From: Corylus avellana
Taxonomy: Eukaryota > Streptophyta > Magnoliopsida > Fagales > Betulaceae
Direction of reading: 5' to 3'
DNA length: 64,000 nt
NCBI RefSeq assembly: GCF_901000735.1
Contig: NC_081547.1
Location: 28,817,382-28,881,381 of the forward strand
The notes under the pieces were generated by a model that saw only the letters and a list, made by a program, of their open reading frames with translations, was not told where the DNA came from and ran no database searches. Below, one piece after another: positions 34,218 to 46,790 of the stretch. A program made the position numbers and the translations under genes. The stretch's first letter is position 1. The number at the start of each line of letters is the position of its first letter.

Positions 34218-35060
34218 AAAGTCTCGAAATTAAATACAAATAACAAGCAAGCCATATAGATTATAAAAAGGAAAATAGGGCAAACTTTTGACTATTTGAA
34301 ATAAAAATTTTACATTGAACCATGCAAGATTTCATTTTTTAGTACGTTCTAGTACCACAAAAGCTTCACAGACTTGACTTCAAATCTAAGTATTTTTATT
34401 TTTATTTTTTTTTTTTTGGGGTAGGAAATAAAATCGACAAGATGAAATATGTAGAGCATAGTAAAAAGATAGTTAACGATACTTTTCAAGTTGATTGAAA
34501 TCGTGATTTAGAGGATTTAATATCAAAGTAGTAGGGGTCAGTTTGGGTGTGAAGTTAGAATTTTCAAAACGCAAGTTCTGGAATCCCTGGCCTGCTAAAT
34601 TAACGCTGATACTGATATCTTGAAGGCGTGAGAAGTGGGCGAATAGGACTTGTTCAAGTCTTTTCCCAGTTATCCTTTTAGTGCCCGGCCTATTTTTATA
34701 ATTGTTTGTTTTCTCTATGAAAAAATATTCCTCGAAAATGGTCGCTAAAGTTATAAAAGATCCATGTATATGCTTGCGACCATTTTACCCTGATTACCCG
34801 CCCATCTGGCATCTGCTATCATCAGATTACACTGAAAGCTTAAAAGGGGTTTCATTTATATTTATTTTTTGGTGGCCATATGAGGTAAGATTTTCCATTA
34901 TCAAAATAAAGACGTTAAAGCTTATGCAGGGGAGGAACAGAACTTTGAGTGAGCGAGAAAATAATTTGGGGGGGACTAAAAGAAAAATATTAAAGATAAT
35001 AGTTGATTTAAAAATGGTTTTCAACGATTTTTAAAAATTCTTTGCATAATATTCGTTGCA
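34218..35060. other. RLK-C intron end fused to RLK promoter DNA
   Basis: Up to about 34533 this is RLK intron 5' sequence (cgtgatttagaggattta then tatcaaagtagta). From there it is RLK upstream DNA (ggggtcagtttgggtgtgaa, gcgtgagaagtgggcgaata). The piece at 34690-35040 is AT-rich without a recognised family; its open frame (34702-35034) has no protein-like features. Confidence 0.6.
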
Positions 35061-35190
35061 TCCGGAGCAAGTGGCTATCGCAATCGATGACTGACCTGAT
35101 AGCTGCATTATGGACCGTGATGGAGTTGATCCAATCCTCCTGTTCATTCCCTAGGTTCCGCAACATCGTAGCCGTTGGGCTTCGGGTTTG
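35061..35190 (-). pseudogene. PH1-derived fragment b
   Basis: In minus sense: N-terminal PNGYDV, the shared deletion junction, then NEQEDWINSI and the C-terminal tail (VIDCDSHLLR-like, with a small deletion inside the SIGRSIVQ part). The frame changes at the junction. Same arrangement as fragments a, d and f. Confidence 0.78.
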
Positions 35191-35865
35191 AGTTTGGAGA
35201 CTTTATGCGAGTTTGTGCAAGTTTTCTTTGATTGCTTATCTTCATTGTTTCTTTTTCGACGGAAAATTATTTCTCGAAAATGATTGCTCAACTTATAAAA
35301 GATATTTGGACTAGCTAATCGCCCTCTTTTTCAAAGTACACAATTATTTCAAAGCACACGCTGATCGTAATATCTTGAACGCGTGAGAAGTGAGCAAAAA
35401 AGGACTTGTCAAAAGTCTTTTCCTTTTTAACAGAAATATACCTCGACCTCCAGCCATTTTTTTTTTTTTTTTTGTTTTCTTCGATCAATGTCTTGTTCAT
35501 GTTGTTTTCGGAAGAAAAGTCTTTAAGAATCAATGTGGTATGTAGCAGCTCGTAATGCCTATTTCCACAATTAAGGCACATGAGCATCGGGCTTTAGCGT
35601 TGAGTTTACGGTTTGCTTGACTTTTCAAAAAAGCAGTAAAAATACAAATGGGATGATAAATTGGAAATTCGAAATAGCAAATTGTACGGTTTCCTTGGGT
35701 CAAAAGACGCCCTCTGAGTCACTTGTGACAATTTGTTCAAGTTAATTGCTGGTATGTTAAAACTGATATTTGTTTTTTACACCACGTGAGTATTAATTAC
35801 ATGTATTTGGAAGAAAACTTTGTACGGCTTTTACAACAAAGACCGTTTCATAATTTCATATATAC
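35191..35865. other. Amplified RLK/PH1 intergenic DNA
   Basis: Contains the ACGCGT promoter block (35379-35384, then gagaagtgagc), the tcgatcaatgtcttgttc / tttcggaagaaaagtcttt block and ttgggtttacggtttgcttg-like DNA. All of these recur at 48.06-48.42 kb and, inverted, at 51.9-52.25 kb. No gene was found. Confidence 0.55.
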
Positions 35866-35871
35866 ATTGTA

Positions 35872-36011
35872 TCCGGAGCACGTGGCGATCATAATCGATG
35901 TCCGCCAAAGTCCCAGTCTTCCTTCTCCTTCTTTAACTTCCACGCAATTGTAGCCGTTGGACTTCTCCGCCTGGCCCTCCAGAGGCTAACCTCGGGCCTT
36001 GGGTGTGGAGC
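35872..36011 (-). pseudogene. PH1-derived fragment c, start codon lost
   Basis: In minus sense the PH1 first exon can be followed (SLWRA, then a 10-nt deletion, then AGGCGGAGAAGTCCAACGG). The ATG is replaced by GAG. Only a trace of the C-terminal tail remains (atccggagcacgtggcgatc). The upstream promoter (36012-36200) matches 212-480 well. This copy keeps more of the N-terminus than a, b, d and f. Confidence 0.78.
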
Positions 36012-36457
36012 ATTGAATGATCGTTGGTGAAGCTGAATGAGAAGGGAAGAAAGCAAAAGTTGTCCGTGCTGGTCAGAATTTTAGGATTTTTGTTTGTTTG
36101 TTATATTTACTTTTAGATTTTCGTTTTTGGGGAAATTTGTGAATGTAGACGTCAAAATTTGTATATAAGGACCCATTCACCTGTCTGATCCATTTTGCAC
36201 TTTTGGTCCCGAGTCCAAAGTCCAAACCCATTTTGGTTTGCATTTCTCCCTCACTAAACGCTAGGCTGCAAGTCCAACATAGATCCGCGTGGGCCAAGAA
36301 CATGAGAAGGCTGGGTTGGCCCACGAAGGTAAGAGTACCACCCTCAGAGAAGACACACGTCACACACCCGCAGAGAATAACCCCCTAGACTAATATATCT
36401 AGTGCTGATAGTTTCTTTATGTTACAAAATGTGCCTTGATTCAAGGGTATAATATTG

Positions 36458-36596
36458 GAGTAATGTTAGAGACTATTTTTTTATCTTCTTAAAGTTGATG
36501 TAATTTTCAAAATTACTATTGGATCAAAATTCAAATATGATTCATATAAAATTTAATGGTGATTTTAAAATAAAATGATCATACTTAGCATTACTC
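36458..36596. mobile_element. MITE, 139 bp, with 9-bp target duplication
   Basis: Termini GAGTAATGTTAGAG and CTTAGCATTACTC form an inverted repeat. ATAATATTG is duplicated at 36449-36457 and 36597-36605. The paralogous DNA near 49595-49610 reads gtgtaatattgtcttatag, the unoccupied site. A 9-bp duplication suggests Mutator-like mobilisation. Confidence 0.88.
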
Positions 36597-36605
36597 ATAA
36601 TATTG

Positions 36606-37400
36606 TCTTTTAGCTACTGACATTATTCCCATTAGCATATATTTTGCACGTTACAATATGCTTAGTACATGTTTTTAAGAATGTCTTAAACATGCTAATC
36701 ATTTTTTTTTTCCTATTTAGACGAGGGGAAAAGAGGGAAAGGAAAAACAAAACAAACAAAATATAGCAGCAGTAATTAAAAGTTACACATGAGGGTCTTT
36801 GCCACTCTTAATTCTAAGGAAAAAGAAACATGTTGATCACTAACAAATGTTCTAATCTAAGTACTTTGTTGGAATAAAGCCTATACTCAACGGAGGCATT
36901 ATGAATGAGACTTCTCTGCAATCTGATTTCTTCACAAAGTTCCATGCTCCTGCAAAAGCAGAAGTTAATTATGTTTGATATGTTGGGACATTTGGAAATT
37001 CTCATAATACAATAGAAAGAAAACAACTTCTGCCCTGAAAAAGCAAAACCAGAGTGACTTATAAAGCACCTATTGATTAGAATAAGATGGAAATTTTAGG
37101 TAGTTTAATGTTTTAGTCCTAATAAGAGGTACATGTGGACTTTAATGAGGTGGAAACCTTAATTTAATGTTTTCATCCTAGTAAGAGCCCTGGAAAATCT
37201 ACTTGTGCTAGCAGATTGTATACCTAAGTAAGACTTATGCTTGTGGTCCGAAAGAATTATTTGAAAATTGAAAGGTTTGAATTCAAAGCCCATATACAAT
37301 ACTTAGGATAGTCTTCAATCACTTTATGATTTATCTATCACTGGCTAAAACTTCTAAATTAAAATGTGTTGCAGTAATTGAGTTGGTCCATATCCAATAC
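36606..37400. other. Amplified 3' flank of RLK-D
   Basis: Matches 49.61-50.37 kb over most of its length (for example gggtctttgccactcttaat and tagtttaatgttttagtcct), i.e. the flank behind RLK-F. No gene was found. Confidence 0.6.
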
Positions 37401-40400
37401 CTAGAAAAGCATTTTGATTTGATGTAGTTCCCTAGTGACGTCCTCCATATTCATTCTTTCCTTTGGCGATTCCAATAAACAAGCAATGCTGATTTGGAAA
37501 ACTGAAAGTAAACATTTCTGCATACTGGCATTCATCTGGCTTAAGTTCTCAATGTAACTTTCCTCTTCCTCCTCAATATCATCGCGATCATCATATTTGT
37601 AACTATCGTTTTCTATTGGCATTGACATTTCATTTACTTCTTTTGTGAGAAGGTTTGGATCAACAATCTGCATAAGTCTTTCCTACAATACCATCTTAAC
37701 AAAGTTATAGAGGTTGAAATCGTCTTCAAACATTTTTTCAATAGGCCTCTTTCCCGTGAACAGTTCCAATGCGAAGATCTCAAAGCTATAGACATCTCCT
37801 TCTTTTGATGCACCACCACCCATTCCATACTCTGCAATCAATCGATTTCATAGGTAATGTGACGATGATTTCATATAGCAGCTTAATGAATACTTTAAAA
37901 GATCTAGGATTTAGTAACTAGAAACAAAATTTAGTTAATATTTGGAAAATAAAGTGATGCCTGCATTCCAAAATCAGAACTAATTTTTTTTGGAAATTGC
38001 ATGATAAAGGGGATCAATTTTCATACTTGCTTGGTACATGTGGCATGGGAAGATAAAATTAATATTAATGATAAGGATCAACTAATTATGTTCTTCCCTT
38101 GGTTTTTGGTTATTTTCTGGACCAATTAAGTACTAGATAGAGGCTTTTCAACAAGTCATGGCTGCATGTATTGGTTATCCATGACCTAATTCTTTATTGG
38201 ATGACAATTCAATGAAGTATCTTTACACACACAAAACACAAGATGAAAGATAATATTCTTCTTCTTTACTGTTTTTTTCTCCTCTAGCTTAACCAACATT
38301 CATTCTCAGATGCACCTATTAAGTCTTCTTTGATCTTGAAAATTTCTTTTGGTTTGAATTTTCACTTTTCAGCTTTGATCCTTATCTCAATGTATTCTTC
38401 TCTTACAAAGGAAATGTGCCATTATTTTCTCATATTTGAGACTTGTTAAATAGTGCTCAAGTTCTAAGCACAACCTATTAATCTCTATCAAAGCCTTAAA
38501 ATCATATATGGGACCAATATTCCTCAGTTGTAGAAGAAACCAGTTCTGAAAAGCAGCCCTGCCATTTTTCCAGCAGTGTCTGTCGTTTTCCTTCTTGTTA
38601 GTCCATGTAAATCGGATTGGTATGTTATTAAAAAAAAAAGCATATAGAGCCTTGAGGAAATAAATAGAAAGGGAAAAAATGAACATGTATAGCTTAGTAA
38701 AAAAGACAGTTAAAGAGATTTTCCAATTTGATCAAAATCATGATTTAGAAGATTTATGTAGTTATGTCGCAGCGTAGCCAATTGTACCCTTCATTCCAAC
38801 CATGCTGGTTTTATGTTGAGAAACATCATTGGTTGTAGAAAGGAGCCTTGCGAAACCAAAATCACTTACATGAGCAATCATGTCATCATCAAGAAGAACA
38901 TTGCTTGGCTTTAAATCCCAAGGAATAATTGGTCTTTCGCATTGGTCATGAAGATAATGTAGTGCAAAAGAGACATCAATTGCAATATTTAGTCTTTGAA
39001 GAAGGTTTAAATTTCTTGATTGATTTTCATTGTCTAAATCTCGATGCAGCCACTTCTCTAAGCTTCCATTTGCCATGAATTCGTAAACTAGAGCTTTGAA
39101 CTCATTACCACTATAGTCCATGCTGGAGCAACATGTTAATATCTTAATAAGACTTCGATGCCGTATATTTCTTAACGCATTGTATTCGACCATGAAACTC
39201 TTGGAAGCTCCTTTTTGTTGAAGGTTCAATACCTTGACAACAATCATCCTTTCCTCTTGATCAACAATTCCTTTAACAACAATTCCTTTATAAACAGAGC
39301 CGAAACTACCAGATCCTATTAAATTTCTTGGCGAGAATCTGCTAGTCATGTGATACAGTTTTGCGTATGAAACCTTTGAAATAATGTCAATTTCTGAGAG
39401 AGTAAAAGATGATTTCTTTCCTGTTTTTTTTTCTCTTGTAAATAATAAGAGATAAAGCAAGCATACTCAGGAAAAACACAGCCCCACAAACAATTATGAC
39501 TATTAATTTGAAAGCACGAGATTTTCTTTGTTTCATAACTTTGATGTTGCATGCTTTCAATTGCAGGACCGAGATACCCCCACAAAGCTTTTTATTTCCA
39601 ATCACGGATATTGTGCTTGCATTACCGAAGACTCCTTTAGTTGGTACCTCACCTTCCAAATCATTAAAAGAAATATTCAAATATCGCAAAACAGAGAGTT
39701 TCTATAGATCATTCGAAATCAGGCCTGATAAGTTGTTTTGTGAAAGATCTCAATAGACAAGGCTTTTCAAGGAAGCCAGAGATGGAGGCAAGGTTCCTTG
39801 AAATGAATTACCCTCTAGGTAAAGGTACTCCAAGCCCCAGCAGTCTCTAATAGTTGTAGGGATCTCACCAGATAGATTATTGTTAGAGACATCCAATTGA
39901 TCAAGACTCTTTAAATTGCCTACTGCCACTGGTAAGGTGCCAGTTAATGAGATTTGTGACAGGTTGAGTTCTAATAATTGGGAAAAAAATACCGATATTG
40001 GGTATGGCTCCACCAAGGTTGTTTTGTGAAATGTCCAACTCCTGCAAATTTTTGCAATTTTCAAAACTTGATGAAATGCTTCCTTCCAATTTGTTATGAG
40101 ATAAGAAAAGTTTAACCACTTGAGTGAGGTTGCCTATAGAGGCTGGTATTTGTCCTGACAATCTATTTTCATCCAAACCCAATCCCTGCAGCATTTGAAA
40201 CTTCCCAAAATAAGAGGGAATTGTGCCATTGAACAGGTTTTGTGCCATGTTTAAGGTGGTTAAGTTTACGAGGTTTTCTAATTTTGATGGAATAATTCCG
40301 GATATTTGATTGCCATCAAGATATAGTTGACTAAGAAGCCTCGACAAATTTCCTATATATAGAGCTGGATAAACTTCCTCCAAATTTGTTATTTGAGAAA

Positions 40401-41374
40401 TCAAGCATTTCCAGTTGGGTGCAGTTTTCCGAAGATGCCAAGAAATCCAAGTCCCTAGTTGAATAACTTCCAAGCTTATTTCTACCAACACCTAGCCACC
40501 AAAGATTTGGCAGGTTTCCCAGATCAGTAGGAACCTGTCCCACAAAATTGTTTTTGGAAAAAGCAAGCACTTCAAGCTTAGAAGCATTGGACAGTGAAAG
40601 TGGGATTGGACCAGAGAATTGATTGGTCGAGATGGACAAAATTTTGAGATTAGGGAGAGTGTGGCCTATGATGCTCATTGTTGATATATTGTAAAGGGCA
40701 TAAGGGATCTTACAGGTTAGATTATTGCCCACCACTTCGAAGAAAGAAAACCTCTGCAAGCGGCCTATTTCTTCTGGAATCTTTCCCACAAAATTGTTAA
40801 GCGCCAAGGATAGCTCTTGGAGAGAAGAAATATTTCCCAAGCGCCAAGGATAGCTCTTGGAGAGAAGAAATATTTCCCAAGGAAGGTGGGATGCGTCCTG
40901 TCAAATTGATTCCTCCAATCTGAAGCATCTCAAGCTTCTTCAAAAAGCCAAGCTCATTAGGAATGTTCCTAGTAAGTTTATTCCTTGTGAAGTCCATCAC
41001 TCTGAGGTCAGGACAGTTGGTGAAGTTGCTCGGGATCTGCCCTGTCAACGAGTTATTGCTAAGAAGGAGATTCTGCAATCTGAACAAATGAGTAACTTGT
41101 GGAATTTTCCCGGATATGAAGTTGTCTTGGAGATCAAACAACCTAAGAAAGCTGAGGTTGCCAATGAAAGGTGATATGGATCCACGCAAAGCATAGCCTT
41201 GTAGGTCCAAGGCTGTAACTCTTTGATGCTGACGGCTACATGAAATCCCCTGCCATCTGCAGAAGTTGATAGAATCATTCCAGGAGCTCAAGATGTTATG
41301 CGGGTCGTTTGCTATTAATTCTCTGAATCTGAACAAAGCCAGACGATCTGTCTCATTTATTGGAGCGGCAGCAA
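37401..41374 (-). pseudogene. RLK-D: heavily degraded LRR-XII receptor kinase
   Basis: Recognisable end to end. The start codon and signal peptide are lost (a TAA stands before AAAPINETD near 41380). LRRs run from 41336 to about 39680, the membrane segment (RAFKLIVIIVCGAVFFLSML) is near 39500, and the kinase is at about 39400-38765. Exon 2 is 37831-37401. Lesions seen: a 40-bp tandem duplication (40801-40880), a small deletion near 40665, frameshifts near 40360, 39985 and 39445, and stops near 39751 and 39703. The splice donor is also destroyed (GCGACATAAC where paralogs have CTCCAGGTAC, 38765), and TAG at 37683-37685 interrupts exon 2. The catalytic-loop HCD is changed to PWD. Many independent hits imply long-standing loss of function. 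Exon 2 and intron resemble RLK-F most. Confidence 0.93.
40801..40880 (+). repeat. Perfect 40-bp tandem duplication in RLK-D
   Basis: The 40-base unit starting gcgccaaggatagctcttgg is present at 40801-40840 and again at 40841-40880 without a difference. Forty is not a multiple of three, so it shifts the LRR frame. Perfect identity means it is recent or an assembly stutter. Confidence 0.95.
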
Positions 41375-42893
41375 TAGTACATTATGAGAAGCAGAGAAAG
41401 TTGAAGGAGGTGAAATATTGGATCAAGACACATAAAGATGCAGAACATTATGAGAGTTCTTGTCAACTTCATCCATCTAATATATATCCAGCTACCATTA
41501 CCAAGAGCCACTATTGGAGACCAGTATGGCATGAAACGACATAATAGTATGGAAATCATTGGCTGAGAATTGAAATTAGTGTTTCTATTCAATTCTAATA
41601 AGCTTGTTGCGGCTGCATATCTTGTTAAGGTACATTTGACTTGAAGGAGGTGAGTAGGAGACAAAATGGTGGTCGAGAGGATGGCTTTCAAAGCAATTGT
41701 CGGATCTTTGAGTTTCAACTTGAGTTAGCATTAATTAACAAAATAAACAAAATAAGGAATTGTTGACTTTTGCTTTCAATATAAATCTGTTCAACCATTC
41801 TGTCTGGGCCATGATTATATATCTTTTTTTCTTTGTAGAAATGGGCAACACATCTTTATAATAAGGTTAATTTGGACAGGTTTTTAATATATTACGGTGT
41901 TTAAATCATTCACATGTTTGGTTTGGTTTGGTTTGCTTATCCTTGTCTACTTGATGACGTGCTGGCCGCCTACACAGTAAATCATGCCTCATGCCTGTTA
42001 GAATATATTTAGAATATTTTCTGATTTTATATTATTGATTTATATTTTTTTAAGTATAAGTCAATTAAAATTAAGCATACACAATTTGCATTAGAGACAC
42101 ATTACACACGTGATTTGCCTCACTAACATCCATTGCATCACAAAATGACTCTGCTGGTCTCTTGGACGATGTATTTCCTTGCAATCATAATTAATATTCA
42201 ATGGAACCTTTTTTTCTGTAAATTTTAAAACTAGACTTGATGAAATATATATATAGAATAAAGATTCGTAATACATGTAGATCAAAAGCTGGTTTGATTT
42301 ATTCCAACAAAACACATACGCGCTCAAACAGCCAAACCGTGCTAGCTCAACACACTATAAGCATTCGGGTCATTAGTGTCCAAATTTTTAAAAAGCAACT
42401 AAAAAAAAAAACATGGGCATTACAAAAGAGACTTTTCTGCAACCATACTTCTTCACAAAGCTCCGTTTCCTACAAAATTACATGGTACAAAACAGCTTTT
42501 GCTCAAAAAAACATAAGGAAACAAAAATCAAATCACTTATAAAGTTAACATCGGACTTAAAGAATTAAGATATCTTATAATTGATTGTCCAAATTGCATT
42601 GAATTTGGGTAGCCACCATGAGGACATATGTGGGGCGTATGTGCCTTGGGCAACTTAGGGTTTGGGCTCCCTCGGCCGAGAATAATTGGGCCCTACACTT
42701 GTCCTTGTTATGAGGTTACTCGAATTGCATGCAATTTGGGCAATTAATTATAATGGATCACAAATCAAACGCAAACGAGGTGAAAACTCTTAAATGAATG
42801 TTTTGATCCTAATAATATCGTTGGAAAGTCTACTTGTGTATCATTCAATAAACTTATAAATCAAAATTTGTAGTGCCTTACCTTACTTGGTCC

Positions 42894-45800
42894 TTATTCA
42901 TGGATCCTGACTTGTAGAAAATCTGTTTTGATCCGAAGTAGTTCCCTAGTGACATCTTCCATCTTTATTCTTTCATTTGGGGCTGCTAATGAACAAGCAA
43001 GGCTGATCTTGAAAATTGAAAGTAGGCACTTTTGCACATTAGAATTCATATGGCTTAGGTTCTCAATAAGGACTCTTTCTTCTACTGCCTCAATATCATT
43101 GTGATCATCGTTGTTGTAGCCATCTTCTGTTGCCACTTCTAAATCTTCCACTTCTCTTGTGAGAAGATTTGGGTCTACAACTTGAACAAGTTTTTCTGTT
43201 GATGCCATTTTAACAAAGTTATGAAGGTTGAAACCATCTTTAAACATTTTGTCGGTGGGTCTCTTTCCTGTGAACATCTCCAACAAAAAAATCCCATAGC
43301 TATAGACATCTCCTTGTGCTGATGCCTCACCACCCATTCCATACTCTGCAATTCATATATTTCACACACAAAGTTAACGTGGTAATGATTTCAAATAGCG
43401 GTTTAATACATAATTTAAAAGACTTGGGATTTTATATTTAGAAGCTACATATTTTATTTAGTCTTAGAAAATAATGTGAAAAATAGTCTGTATTCTACAA
43501 TTAGAACTCGTGAAATGTTTTGGGATTTTGGATAATAAAATAGGTCAGTATTAGAATCATATCAACTAATCATTGTCGTTCCTTCGTTTTAAGTTATTTG
43601 TTGGACAAACTAAAGAGTATGTTAAAATATTAATTTAAACACTTAAAATTCACAATTTCTTATCGACTCAATTTTTTGGGATAAATGTTAATTTAAAATA
43701 AGTTTTAAGTCTAAACCTTGTACCCGTAATTTATCCCATACTTCAATTAAAATAATCCACATATTGTCTAGTCCAACGCAGCTATGCATGTCTTTTCTTA
43801 TATATGCTAGCCTTATTAATCTCTATCAAAGCCTAAATACTATATGTGACCAATATTTTCAAGCAATGTATACAAAAGACCGGTTTTATTTTGAAAAAAA
43901 GTGTTCTCACCATTTTTATAGCAGGGTTTACATGTTCCCCTTCTTGTTAGCCGACATATAAATTTGATATATCTAATGGACATGTTATAAGAATAAGTAT
44001 GGAGAGCATAGTAAAAAGATGGTTAGTAATACTTTTCAACTTGAACAAAATCATGATTTAAAGGATTTAAGATCGAAGTAGTGATGTACCTGGAGCAGCG
44101 TAGCCAATAGTACCCTTTATTCCAACTGTGCTCGTTTGATTTTGAGAATCATCATTTGTTGCAAAGAGTATCCTTGCCAAACCAAAATCACTTACTTTAG
44201 CAATCATGTCGTCGTCAAGAAGAACATTGCTTGGCTTCAAATCACAATGAATGATTGGTGTTTCACAATGATCATGCAGATAATGTAGTGAAGAAGCTAC
44301 ATCAATCGCAATATTTAGTCTTTGAAGAAGGTTCAAATATCTTTGTGGACTTTCATTCTCTCTATCATGGTGCAGCCACTTGTCTAAATTTCCATTTGCC
44401 ATGAATTCGTAAACTAGTGCTTTGAATTCATTGCCGTTATAGTCCACGCTTGAGCAACAAGTTAAGATCTTCACGAGATTTCGATGCCGTATATTTCTTA
44501 ACGCATTGCATTCAGCCATAAAACTCTTGAAAGCTCCTTTTTGTTGAAGGTTTAACACTTTCACAGCAACCATCCTTTTTTCCTGAGCAAGAATTCCTTT
44601 ATATACGGAGCCAAAACTACCAGATCCAATTAAATTGGTAGGAGAAAATCCATCAGTAGTTTGATAAAGCTCCTTATACGAAACATTTGAAAGAAAGTTG
44701 GTTTTGGGGAGTGTAGAAGATGATTCTTTTTTTGTTTTTCTCCTCCTATAAAGGACAAGAAATGATGAAAATAGAATAAAACATAAAACCCCACTAACAA
44801 TTATGACAGTTAATTTAAATACATGAGATTTTCCTTCCTTCATAACTTTGACATGGCATGCTTGTAATTTTAGTTCTGGGATACCTCCACAAAGCTTTTT
44901 ATTTCCTATCACTGATATTCCACTTGTATTTCGAAAGACCCCCTCGGTTGGTACCTCCCCCACCAAATTGTTAAATGAAAGATTCAAATACAGTAGAACA
45001 GAAACTTTCTGTAGATCTTTGGGAATTATTCCTGAAAAGTTGTTTCGTGAAAGATTTGCATAGTGAAGGTTTTTCAAGGATGCCAAAGATGGAGGAAGGT
45101 TTCCTTCAAACGAATTATCTTGCAAGTAAAGATTCTGCAAACTCAAGCAATTTCCAATGGTTTCAGGAATCTCACCAAGGAAATTGTTTTCAGAGACATC
45201 AAAATAGTAAATATTTTTCAAATTGCCTACTTCCATAGGTAGGATGCCCGTTAACGAGTTTTGTGATAAGTCGAGTCGTAGTAATTGGGAAGAAAGACTC
45301 GTTTCGGGTACGGCTCCGCTAAGGTTATTTTTTGAAATATTTAAGAGCTGCAAACTCTTGCAGTTTCCAAAACTTGATGGAATGCTCCCTTCCAATTTGT
45401 TCTGATATAAATTAAGATCGCCCAATCGAGTGAGGTTGCCTAGAGATGATGGTATATCCCCCGACAATATGTTTCCATACAAAGACAATTCTTGCAGCTT
45501 CTGTAACTTTCCAAAATAAGTGGGAATGGTACCTGTGAACAGGTTTTCCGACATGTCGAGGATACTTAAGTTGATGAGATTCTCTAATGCTTTAGGAATA
45601 GTTCCAAATATTTGATTGGCACCCATGTATAAAGTACTAAGTTGCTTCGACAAATTTCCTATAGAATGAGGTAAACTACCTCCAAAATTGTTAAGAGAAA
45701 AAGCTAGCACTTCCAGCTTGGTGCAGTTTTCCAAAGATGTTAAGAAATCTAAGTCCTTGGCTGAATTACTTCCAAGATTAAGATTTTCACCAACATCTAA

Positions 45801-46790
45801 AAGAGAGAGATGTAGCAGGTTGCCTAGATCAGTTGGAACTTGTCCCACGAAATTGTTTTCGGAAAGATAGAGAAATTCAAGCTGGGAAGCATTGGATAGT
45901 GAAACTGGGATTGGACCAGAGAATTCGTTATAACCGATGTTCAAGTTTAGGAGATTAGAGAGAGTGAGGCCTATATTGGCTGGAAGAGTGCCATTAAGTC
46001 GGTTACTTCCGACTTCAATGCTCTTCAGAGTTGATATATTGTAAAAGGAATAAGGGAACGTACCAAACATATCATTTTCCACAACTCCGAAGTAAAATAA
46101 GCTTTGCAAATGACCTATTTCATCTGGAATATTTCCCACGAAATAATTAAGCGAAAAGTCAAGTGCTTGGAGTGAAGAAACATTTCCCAGAGAAGGTGGG
46201 ATGCCTCCCGTCAAATGATTTGTGGAAACGTCAAGCAACTCAAGCCTCTTTAAAGAGCCCAACTCAATAGGAATATTCCCAGTAAGATTATTCCCTAGGA
46301 AGTCCAGGACTCTGAGTTGAGGACAGTTGGTAAAGTTGCTTGGAATTTCCCCTGCTAACAAGTTACTGCTAAGATTGAGATGTTTCAGCCGGAAGAGATG
46401 AGCGAGTTGTTGTGGAATTTCGCCATGTAAGAAGTTGCCTGAGAAGTCGACGAAACTAAGAAAGCTGAGGTTGCCAATGTAAGGTGATATGGATCCACCT
46501 AAGGTATAGGCCGATAGTTCCAAGCCCGTAACTCTTTGATGCTTGCGGCCGCATGTAACTCCCTGCCAGTTGCACAAGTGGATGGAATCATTCCAAGAGG
46601 TGAAGATGTTAAATGGGTCATTGGGTATCATTTCTTTGAATTTGAGTAGAGCCACACGATCTGTCTCGTTGGTTGGAGAGGCAGCAGCAGTAGCGGCAGG
46701 TTGGAAGCATAGGAGGGTCATAGAAAAGAGAAGAAGGTATGTAGTGCATAGCATAAGTGCAGGTAATAAGTTACGGGTATGAAGCTTCAT
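42894..46790 (-). CDS. RLK-E: LRR-XII receptor-like kinase, intact (1050 aa)
   Basis: Exon 1, 46790-44090 (donor CCAG|GTACAT); exon 2, 43345-42894 (acceptor TTGCAG); join APEYGMGGEAS. It has a signal peptide (TTYLLLFSMTLLCFQP), LRRNT with CNWQGVTCG, about 20 LRRs, a transmembrane helix (about residues 657-680; TVIIVSGVLCFILFSSFLVL), and a kinase with GSGSFGSVYKG (about 722), VAVKVL, HCDLKPSN (about 847) and DFGLAR. It is a non-RD kinase at the plasma membrane, probably an immune receptor of unknown ligand. It is mosaic: the signal peptide and first half of the LRRs (to about residue 390) are closest to RLK-G, while the second half, kinase and exon 2 are almost the same as RLK-B, including exon 2 and the 3' flank. 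No lesion was seen. Confidence 0.93.

Noticed and set aside
34702..35034. 110-codon plus-strand frame
   Set aside because: AT-rich, without motif; it covers amplified intergenic DNA and has no paralogous conserved frame.
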